Assembly (NCBI GenBank): GCA_937949615.1
Contig: CALEDQ010000008.1
Location: 930,001 to 994,000, forward strand
Origin: an uncultured bacterium
GTDB taxonomy: Bacteria > Muiribacteriota > Ozemobacteria > Ozemobacterales > Ozemobacteraceae
Length of the DNA: 64,000 nt
Direction of reading: 5' to 3'
The stretch's first letter is position 1, and every line of letters starts with the position of its first letter. A program made the translations under genes and the position numbers. The notes beneath the pieces were generated by a model. The model did no database searches. It was not told the DNA's origin and worked only from the letters and a program-made list of their open reading frames with translations. Shown piece by piece: positions 58,411 through 64,000 of this stretch.

Positions 58411-58468
58411 CCGCATTTTTTCACGTGATTCCATTGTGTCGCCCGAAAAATAATTAAAACACTAATGC

Positions 58469-58497
58469 TTGACACACTATGGTCCCTGTGCTAATGT
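58469..58497 (+). promoter_or_regulatory. Predicted promoter of the DUF6263-like gene
   Basis: A perfect TTGACA at 58469-58474 and TAATGT at 58492-58497 are 17 bases apart, with about 100 bases of leader before the ATG at 58601. Confidence 0.7.
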
Positions 58498-58600
58498 CTT
58501 GGCATACAGGGTGATGTCAGTACATGGTACAGGAAGTCGCCTGCTGCAATGTAGATTTCAAGACGCCCTTCATGGATTCGCGAAAGGAGACTTGCTTAAA

Positions 58601-59368
58601 ATGATGAAACGTATCTCTGTTTTTCTGACCGTTCTGCTTCTTGTATCTGTGGCTTTTTCCGCCGCTGCCCAGGAAAAGGTGCTTCTTGAGTATAACCCCG
58701 CACCTGGCACCACCGCCAAATACAAGATGAACATTCGTGGCAACACCATCGTTACCGCCTACAAAAGAGCCCAGAGAACCAATCTCGAAACTGCCATGAC
58801 CATCGAGCAGAAGGTTACTGGCGTTGACAAAGACGGCAACATCGACATGGCCACCACTATCCTCGATGGTACTATCACCGTTAACAACACCCCGACCGTT
58901 CTGCCGAACCTCGGCCAGATCATCAGTGTGAAGATGGCCAAAGATGGCGAAATCATCTCTTCAACCGGCATGGATCAGCAGGGTGGTAACTTCAACCAGA
59001 TGCAGATCAAATTCCCGAAGGAACAGGTCGGCGTTGGCTCAAGCTGGACTTCAAACATTGCCCCGAACCCCCAGCTTCCGATCCCGATGAATGTTAAATA
59101 CACCGTCATGGGCTTCGAAAAAGTCGGCGGCGAAGAATGTGTTAAGCTTCAGTCAGAAGTCACCAGCGCTCAGGGTGCTGCCGGCAGCATCAACCTCGAT
59201 GTTAAAGCCAACGGCAACATCTGGTTCGCCTACAAAAAAGGCATCATGATCAAAAACGAAGTAACTTCAAACATGGTTATGATGATGGAAAATGACCTCG
59301 GCGGCGGCAAGAAAGAAACCATCGAAACCCGCATGAATCTCAGCCTGACCATGGGCATCGTAAAATAA
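58601..59368 (+). CDS. Exported DUF6263-like protein of unknown function
   Basis: The start is the ATG at 58601 after AAGGAG, giving 255 residues with a signal peptide (MKRISVFLTVLLLVSVAFSAAAQEK). The mature part is a beta-rich domain with a long region of alternating strands: LEYNPAPGTTAKYKMNIRGN, IDMATTILDGTITVN, and SVKMAKDGEIISSTGMD. The final portion GNIWFAYKKGIMIKNEV leads to a beta-hairpin near ETRMNLSLTMG. The layout resembles DUF6263-type secreted proteins, for which no activity is known. T-ending and A-ending codons suggest strong expression. It is followed by the strong promoter at 59381. Confidence 0.65.
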   Translation: MMKRISVFLTVLLLVSVAFSAAAQEKVLLEYNPAPGTTAKYKMNIRGNTIVTAYKRAQRTNLETAMTIEQKVTGVDKDGNIDMATTILDGTITVNNTPTVLPNLGQIISVKMAKDGEIISSTGMDQQGGNFNQMQIKFPKEQVGVGSSWTSNIAPNPQLPIPMNVKYTVMGFEKVGGEECVKLQSEVTSAQGAAGSINLDVKANGNIWFAYKKGIMIKNEVTSNMVMMMENDLGGGKKETIETRMNLSLTMGIVK

Positions 59369-59380
59369 TTTCGGTGTACC

Positions 59381-59409
59381 TTGACGCTATCGCGAACGAT
59401 TCTTATAAT
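59381..59409 (+). promoter_or_regulatory. Strong promoter before the candidate RNA
   Basis: TTGACG at 59381-59386 and a perfect TATAAT at 59404-59409 are separated by 17 bases, one of the best matches to the sigma-70 consensus in this window. Confidence 0.75.
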
Positions 59410-59415
59410 CAAAAA

Positions 59416-59550
59416 CAGATTAGTAACAGGTCTTTGAAAAACCTAAACGGAATCCAGTAGCGAAGCGAAAAAACGGCACAGATTATCTCTGCTGCCGGTA
59501 CTAAAAACGAAACTGGAGCTCCGCTTTAACCCGAAGCGGAGCTTCTTTTA
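59416..59550 (+). ncRNA. Candidate structured RNA or attenuator leader
   Basis: The stretch from the predicted transcription start to the terminator is about 135 bases. It holds AGGT/ACCT (59428-59431 with 59441-59444), a hairpin CGGCACAGA/TCTGCTGCCG (59474-59482 with 59488-59497), and CCAGT/ACTGG (59454-59458 with 59512-59516) enclosing that hairpin, next to the terminator stem. It could be a small RNA or a leader controlling the gene at 59671. I do not recognise it as a known riboswitch. Confidence 0.4.
59517..59550 (+). terminator. Rho-independent terminator in the leader
   Basis: AGCTCCGCTT (59517-59526) pairs with AAGCGGAGCT (59534-59543) around a seven-base loop, followed by TCTTTTATAA. 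It lies between the strong promoter and the next gene. Confidence 0.8.
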
Positions 59551-59595
59551 TAACCCGATACTTTACCCGGTATCGACTTACCTACCTACCCTTAG

Positions 59596-59630
59596 TTCTC
59601 TGTTCTCTGTTCTCTGTTCTCTGTTCTCTG
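59596..59630 (+). repeat. Five tandem copies of a 7-bp repeat
   Basis: TTCTCTG is repeated exactly five times, about 40 bases before the start codon of the glycine-rich protein gene and just before its ribosome binding site. Confidence 0.9.
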
Positions 59631-59670
59631 TCCTAAGTTCTCGTCCCGACTCTCAACAGGAGGAACCATT

Positions 59671-60585
59671 ATGAGGTTGAAACGCAGTCTTATGAAGATG
59701 ATGGCGACAACCTTGGCCGTAGTCATGCTGTTGACAGCCTTCGGAACCAGTGCCCACGCAGGCCTGTTTACGAAGCTCAAAGACACGGTTAAGAACAACC
59801 CTGTGAAATCAGCTCTTGCTGGTGTAGCCGCAGTTGGTGGTGCAGTTCTTGCAGCCCCCTACATCGCAGGTGCAGTTGGTTTCGCATCAGGTAGTGTCGC
59901 AGGCATCGTTGGTGGTGGAACCGCAGTAGTCGCTGGTGCAGGTGCCGGTCTGGCCGGTATCGGTGCTACGATCTGGGGTGGCCTGAGTGCCGCCGGCGGT
60001 TTTGTAACTGGCGCCCTTGGCGCAATTGGTGGAGCAATTGGCAGCGTATTCTCCGGAATCGCAGGCTTTATCGGTGGTATCATCGGCAGCCCGCTCTTTA
60101 TCCCGGCTCTGTGCCTGGTTGGTGCAGCAGTTGTAGGGTATCTCATCTGGAAGAAATACAAACGCCAGAATCAGACCATTGGTAACGGCAGCAACCTGCC
60201 CTCAGCCGGTCCGGTCGCTCTTCCCTCAAGTGAAGTTGTCGTAAGCCCGAATGTAGGTGCTCCGGCAGGGAACGTAGTTCCTTCGGTAGAAATCCCGGTT
60301 TCTGGTTCTGTATCAGCTCCTGAAGCAACCACTACCCCGGTTACTGAAGCAGTTGAAGCAGCCCCGGCCGCCAACGCCTCTACCGCCCTCAAATCAGCTC
60401 ACGCTGAATACATCAAGGCCTATAACAAATACATCAACATGGTTACCAATATCGGTGGCAGTGAAAACCCCGATGAGGAACTCAGATCTAACCTGCTTCG
60501 CACTGACACTCAGAAAGCTCTGACTGACTATCGTGAAGCATACAACCGCTACATCACTCTCCTCAGACAGAGTAACTCGAAGTAG
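59671..60585 (+). CDS. Exported Gly/Ala-rich hydrophobic (glycine-zipper-like) protein
   Basis: The ATG at 59671 follows AGGAGG by eight bases. The 304-residue product has a signal peptide (MLLTAFGTSAHAGLF) and then about 130 residues of Gly/Ala/Val-rich hydrophobic helices (GVAAVGGAVLAAPYIAGAVGF, GFVTGALGAIGGAIGSVFSG, SPLFIPALCLVGAAVVGYLIW) resembling glycine-zipper segments. A Ser/Pro/Val-rich linker and a C-terminal helical stretch (ALKSAHAEYIKAYNKYINMV) follow. It could insert into or span a membrane. No family is recognised. Codon use favours GCA and GGT as in strongly expressed genes. Confidence 0.65.
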   Translation: MRLKRSLMKMMATTLAVVMLLTAFGTSAHAGLFTKLKDTVKNNPVKSALAGVAAVGGAVLAAPYIAGAVGFASGSVAGIVGGGTAVVAGAGAGLAGIGATIWGGLSAAGGFVTGALGAIGGAIGSVFSGIAGFIGGIIGSPLFIPALCLVGAAVVGYLIWKKYKRQNQTIGNGSNLPSAGPVALPSSEVVVSPNVGAPAGNVVPSVEIPVSGSVSAPEATTTPVTEAVEAAPAANASTALKSAHAEYIKAYNKYINMVTNIGGSENPDEELRSNLLRTDTQKALTDYREAYNRYITLLRQSNSK

Positions 60586-60593
60586 CCGTAATT

Positions 60594-60627
60594 AAAAAGC
60601 CCCGAACTCCGGTTCGGGGCTTTTTTA
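60594..60627. terminator. Bidirectional terminator
   Basis: A 14-bp stem (60594-60607 with 60612-60625) with the loop TCCG has A and T runs on its flanks. It serves both the glycine-rich gene and prmA from the opposite side. Confidence 0.9.
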
Positions 60628-60649
60628 TTTTGCCTTAAACGCTTTTAAA

Positions 60650-61546
60650 TCAACCGCGGATCAGATAAAATCCATGCCAGTCGCCGTCGGTCTTTTCCTG
60701 CAGGTGCTTCCAGCCATTGCGGGCGAAGGCTTCCTTAACGAGCGGCGCATTCGTTGAATTCACGCCAGAAAAAATCCCCCAGCCACCTTTTTTAACCCAG
60801 GGGGTAAAAACCGGCAGATACTCGAGAATCACCGGCGAGGTGATATTGGCCACCAGCCCGTCAGCTTCAATTTCGGGTTTATATTTACCCAGATCAGCGC
60901 AGATCATTTTCAGCCGATCAGAAATACCGTTGAGAGCCGCATTTTTGCGCATATTCTCAACCGCCGCCCCTTCGATTTCAATGGCAACACCACCCTGCGC
61001 ATTGTGCTTCATCAGATAAAACGAAAGAATGCCACTGCCGGCACCCAGATCGAGAAAAAACTGCCCGCCCGGGTCGATCTGACTCATGAATTCAAGACAT
61101 AACCTGGTAGTCTCATGTGTACCTGTACCAAAAGCCATACCCGGATCGATGAGAATAGTGTTCGCCTGAGTTTCATGCGGCAGCTCCGGTTCCCACGGGG
61201 GGCGAACCACGATCTGATCGCCGACGCAGATTGGCTTGAAATGTTCACGAAAACCTGCCATCCAGTCCTGATTGTCGCTGTATTCTTCGATCGACAGCGC
61301 CGACGGGTTAAGAGAAAAATCCTTGAGCCAGTCGATTATTGCCGCTTCGATCGCCGCGGTATCCTGTTCAACGGTCGAAGCGACAAAGCTTACGATCGTC
61401 TCACCGGTATAAACAAAGTCGGTTTCGCCGATACCTTCGTCGCGAATCTGCGGGCTCGAAAACACTCCGACCCCGAAACGATCAGCCAGCCCAAGCAGCG
61501 GTTCTTCATAATCTGAAGGAATTGTCACATTGAATCTTTTAAGCAC
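60650..61546 (-). CDS. prmA: Ribosomal protein L11 methyltransferase
   Basis: PrmA methylates amino groups of ribosomal protein L11 using S-adenosylmethionine. The 298-residue protein starts at GTG, with AGAGG seven bases before it. It has an N-terminal domain and a class I methyltransferase core with DPGMAFGTGTHETTRL near residue 128, LDLGAGSGILSFYL near residue 158 and the catalytic-site stretch LVANITSPVILEYLP near residue 230. It lies four bases after the TPR gene and is likely co-transcribed with it. Confidence 0.93.
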   Translation of the reverse strand: MLKRFNVTIPSDYEEPLLGLADRFGVGVFSSPQIRDEGIGETDFVYTGETIVSFVASTVEQDTAAIEAAIIDWLKDFSLNPSALSIEEYSDNQDWMAGFREHFKPICVGDQIVVRPPWEPELPHETQANTILIDPGMAFGTGTHETTRLCLEFMSQIDPGGQFFLDLGAGSGILSFYLMKHNAQGGVAIEIEGAAVENMRKNAALNGISDRLKMICADLGKYKPEIEADGLVANITSPVILEYLPVFTPWVKKGGWGIFSGVNSTNAPLVKEAFARNGWKHLQEKTDGDWHGFYLIRG

Positions 61547-61549
61547 GGT

Positions 61550-62839
61550 TCAACCTCTTTTTCTGATAGCAGCGATGCGCCCGTCGACCTTTTCGAGCAT
61601 CGCCTTGTCGCCGCGGGCAATTTCGCGCAACTGCTGCAGCACTGCCAGTGCCTTTTCCGGTTCGCCCATGGCGTCAAGCGCTTCGGATTTGCCAAGCATC
61701 GCAAACTTGTCCTTTGCATCGAATTCTTCAAGAACCTGATCGAAAGTGCGCAAAGCCCGGTCATTGAGACCGACTTCAAGAAACATGCGGCCGAGAACGT
61801 TAACGGCATAGACGTCATCCGGCTCATAGTTCAAAGCAAACATCAGGTTATAAATGGCGTTCGGAAAATCACGGCAATCCTGATAAGCCTTGGCGAGGTT
61901 GTAATAAGCGAAAGCATAATCTGACTGCACCGAGATGGCCTTTTTCAGATAGTTGATGCCGTCTTCATAGCGTTTCTGCAGCACCAGCAGTTTGCCCATA
62001 TTGCTCAGAGTAAATGCATCTTCGGCATCGAGGTTGATGGCCATGGCAAAATGCTCTTCAGCCTGGGCGTGCATGCCCTTGTCCATGTAAATCATGCCAA
62101 GATTCTTGAGAATCGAGCACTTGTCGCCCGCAGTCGCCAGTGCCGAGTTGAAATGCTCGCGCGCCTCTTCCATATTCGAGGTTTCGAGACAGATGCGGCC
62201 GATATAATAATGTGCGTCGCTGTTAGCGGCATCGATCGAAAGAACCCGGTTAAAATGCCCCTGAGCCGCGGCAAAGTCACACTTTTCGATCGCGGCCCGG
62301 CCAAGCAGCACCATTGCCTGTGTGTTCTGCGCCTCTTTTTTAAGGATCTCACCCGCCAGCTTCACCGCTTCGGCCGACTCGCCGAGCTCGAACATCACCG
62401 TTGCCAGACTCAGCTTGTTATAAAGGTCTGAAGGGTTGACTTCGAGTGCCTTTTTGAGAATCTCGACGCACTTCGAGTAATCGCCCTTCATTCGGTAGGC
62501 CAGCGCCAGCGAATTGCGGGCGTAACGGTCGGAAGGGTTCATCTTCACCGTCTGTTCGAGCGTCGAAATGGCCTTGTCAATGTCACCCTGCTCGAGATAA
62601 GTGTTGCCGAGCAGGTAATTGGTATAAAGGTCTTCTTTTTTAACCTTCAGCGAACCATCGAGCAGCTGCCGCGCCCCGTCGAAATCGCCCTTGTCTTTGA
62701 GCACCATGGCCAGCTTGTTCATGGTGTAAATATCATTTGGTTTCAGCTTCAGCGCCGCTTCAAAATACTTCTGCGCCTCATCGAGATTATTCAGCTTGAG
62801 CGCCTCACTCCCTCTGGTATAGGCTTCCTGAAAATCCAT
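61550..62839 (-). CDS. Cytoplasmic TPR protein
   Basis: The 429 residues consist almost wholly of about 11 tetratricopeptide repeats of 34 residues, beginning AYTRGSEALKLNNLDEAQKYFEAAL and including TNYLLGNTYLEQGDIDKAISTLE, AFTLSNMGKLLVLQKRYEDGI and YAFAYYNLAKAYQDCRDFPNAI. No signal peptide or other domain is visible. The protein is likely an assembly or interaction scaffold. AGGAG lies before the ATG. Confidence 0.9.
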   Translation of the reverse strand: MDFQEAYTRGSEALKLNNLDEAQKYFEAALKLKPNDIYTMNKLAMVLKDKGDFDGARQLLDGSLKVKKEDLYTNYLLGNTYLEQGDIDKAISTLEQTVKMNPSDRYARNSLALAYRMKGDYSKCVEILKKALEVNPSDLYNKLSLATVMFELGESAEAVKLAGEILKKEAQNTQAMVLLGRAAIEKCDFAAAQGHFNRVLSIDAANSDAHYYIGRICLETSNMEEAREHFNSALATAGDKCSILKNLGMIYMDKGMHAQAEEHFAMAINLDAEDAFTLSNMGKLLVLQKRYEDGINYLKKAISVQSDYAFAYYNLAKAYQDCRDFPNAIYNLMFALNYEPDDVYAVNVLGRMFLEVGLNDRALRTFDQVLEEFDAKDKFAMLGKSEALDAMGEPEKALAVLQQLREIARGDKAMLEKVDGRIAAIRKRG

Positions 62840-62909
62840 TTCCTGACTCCTTCTCTATCGCTGTAACATTTCTAAAGTGGCAGGGAAAAAGCCCCGCCGC
62901 TCCGCGCTA

Positions 62910-64000
62910 TTACATGTCTACGTCGAGATCCGCCTTGAGAGCCGTCAGCGAGGCAACCACCTGGCGCCGCACCATCGGATCCTTATCTGAAAGAGCATTG
63001 ATCAGAGGCTCAACCCCCTGCGCCATGCCGAGTTTGCCAAGAGCATAAGCTGCCGAAGCACGCATGTTGCTCTCAGAATCCTTGATCATGCGCGACAGCA
63101 GTTCAAAAACCTTCAGATCGCCATATTTGCCGAGAGCAATCAAAATGTTGGCCTTAACCCGGTTATCCTGCTCATCGACCAGCAGATTGAGAAACTCGTA
63201 AACTCTTTTGCCCCCGATGGCCTCCATTGCCTCAACCGCATTGGCTTTGACGCGACGGTCGCCAGAACGCAGTTTTTCTGTGAGAAGCGCAATGTGATCT
63301 TCGCTGCCGACCTTGCCAAGAACCGCAATCGCCCGCGAAAGAACCTTTGAATCCGTTTCGCTGCCAACCACCTTCTCGACAAATGGCCTGGCCTTTTCGG
63401 GGCTGATGCGTTCAATGACATCCATGACCTGATACCTGACTTCGGAATCTTCATCGGCAAACCAGGCAAAAAGCTTTTCGGGCTCTGCCGAATCGATCGA
63501 GCTTTTAAGAATTCGCAGAATCATGATTTTGGTCCAGGAGGTCGCACCACTGAAACCGCTGACCAGATCGGCCGTCTCTTTGAAATTGCCGACCACAAAA
63601 GCGTTCATGCGGCCCTGTTCGCCGGAAAGGACCTCAAGCTCATCAAAATTAACGACATCCTTAAGCAGAACATTCACTTCGCGGCTGGCGATAACTTCGT
63701 CGCTGTCCTGCACACGGGCAAGAGTTCTGAAATCAGCAAAACCATCACCAATCATAACCGCAGCTTCGTTGTTATTCTCGCCAAACTGGCCGCGAATCAT
63801 TTCCATGGCATGCAGCGTAACTTTCGGTGAAAATGGCAGGTCCTGACGGCGGCCAAGATCGCGACTGGTGAGTCGCGCGGCGTTCAGCGCTTTGAGCAGC
63901 GAATCATGGCGGTTCGGATAAGTGAACAATACCAGAACCCCCGAAGGAAAAAGCTGCACAGTTACATACTGCCCGGGCTGAACGACCTTGCGCAGACAGT
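62910..64000 (-). CDS. HEAT-repeat protein, 5' end outside the window
   Basis: The minus-strand frame stays open to the window edge (upstream codons read as CLRKVVQPGQYVTV), so the gene is incomplete at its 5' end and the GTG at 63959 is probably not its start. The N-terminal visible part contains SGVLVLFTYPNRHDSLL, resembling a PilZ-like or other beta domain. From about 190 residues before the end, HEAT/armadillo repeats follow: DSEVRYQVMDVIERISPEKARPFVEKVV, VGSEDHIALLTEKLRSGDRRVKANAVEAMEAIG, then KDPMVRRQVVASLTALK. A protein-binding role is likely. Confidence 0.8.
   Translation of the reverse strand, partial: CLRKVVQPGQYVTVQLFPSGVLVLFTYPNRHDSLLKALNAARLTSRDLGRRQDLPFSPKVTLHAMEMIRGQFGENNNEAAVMIGDGFADFRTLARVQDSDEVIASREVNVLLKDVVNFDELEVLSGEQGRMNAFVVGNFKETADLVSGFSGATSWTKIMILRILKSSIDSAEPEKLFAWFADEDSEVRYQVMDVIERISPEKARPFVEKVVGSETDSKVLSRAIAVLGKVGSEDHIALLTEKLRSGDRRVKANAVEAMEAIGGKRVYEFLNLLVDEQDNRVKANILIALGKYGDLKVFELLSRMIKDSESNMRASAAYALGKLGMAQGVEPLINALSDKDPMVRRQVVASLTALKADLDVDM

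Larger units (their letters stand above)
59369..59670 (+). other. Intergenic region holding promoter, possible RNA, terminator and repeats
   Basis: The 302 bases between the two protein genes contain a near-consensus promoter (59381-59409), a structured stretch ending in a terminator (59416-59550), a further hairpin (59557-59576), five TTCTCTG repeats (59596-59630) and the AGGAGG of the next gene. Confidence 0.7.

Noticed and set aside
59596..59630. CRISPR-like array
   Set aside because: The units are seven bases with no spacers and no cas genes; this is a simple tandem repeat.

Overview
The window looks like ordinary chromosome from a diderm, heme-using bacterium of roughly 50 % GC. An LptA/OstA-like protein, c-type cytochromes and a predicted outer-membrane barrel argue for an outer membrane. 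I see no plasmid, phage, IS or CRISPR signature. The gene mix (siroheme-dependent heme synthesis, a Ski2-like helicase, many TPR/HEAT proteins, tandem short lipoproteins) would fit a poorly characterised phylum such as Candidatus Riflebacteria. That placement is an inference, and no marker in the window settles it.

Layout. 1-10 kb: ddl; a secreted alpha/beta hydrolase-like protein without its catalytic serine; a LysM coiled-coil protein; a TolB-like propeller; UspA; and a minus-strand operon of a radical-SAM-like relic, aroQ and a U32 peptidase. 10-17 kb: a UbiA-type prenyltransferase and an oligopeptide ABC operon (binding protein, two permeases, a C26 amidase, no ATPases). 17-28 kb: a plus-strand run of thioredoxin-like proteins, a PpiC isomerase, a HAMP protein, a ten-CXXCH cytochrome, a HemX/CcsA-like protein, precorrin-2 dehydrogenase, hemA, a HemC-SUMT-HemD triple fusion and ahbC. 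28-32 kb: two paralogous lipoproteins and a monoheme barrel-like protein. 32-37 kb: glycogen phosphorylase, a membrane sulfatase and an OstA-like protein. 37-45 kb: Ski2-like helicase, tsaE-tsaB-tsaD, mutL, miaA. 45-50 kb: a BON/zinc-ribbon/proline-rich protein, a DUF4079-like protein, a TPR protein and a pseudopilin. 50-54.6 kb: minus-strand operon hemB-ahbD-ahbA-ahbB-hemL. 54.7-64 kb: an unknown secreted protein, a YgjV/GNAT-like protein, five tRNAs (Val, Asp, Phe, Cys, Asp), a DsrE/YedF-like protein, two exported proteins, a possible structured RNA, prmA, a TPR protein and an incomplete HEAT-repeat protein.

How it fits together. The two heme loci together encode every step from glutamyl-tRNA to heme b by the siroheme route: HemA, HemL, HemB, HemC, HemD, SUMT, precorrin-2 dehydrogenase/chelatase, AhbA/B, AhbC, AhbD. 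No HemE, HemN/HemF or HemH is present in the window. The first locus lies directly downstream of cytochrome c and thiol-redox genes, so heme supply appears to be linked to c-type cytochrome assembly. Promoters of the form TTGnnn-17-TAnnnT recur, and several start codons lie so close to the -10 box that leaderless transcripts are likely.
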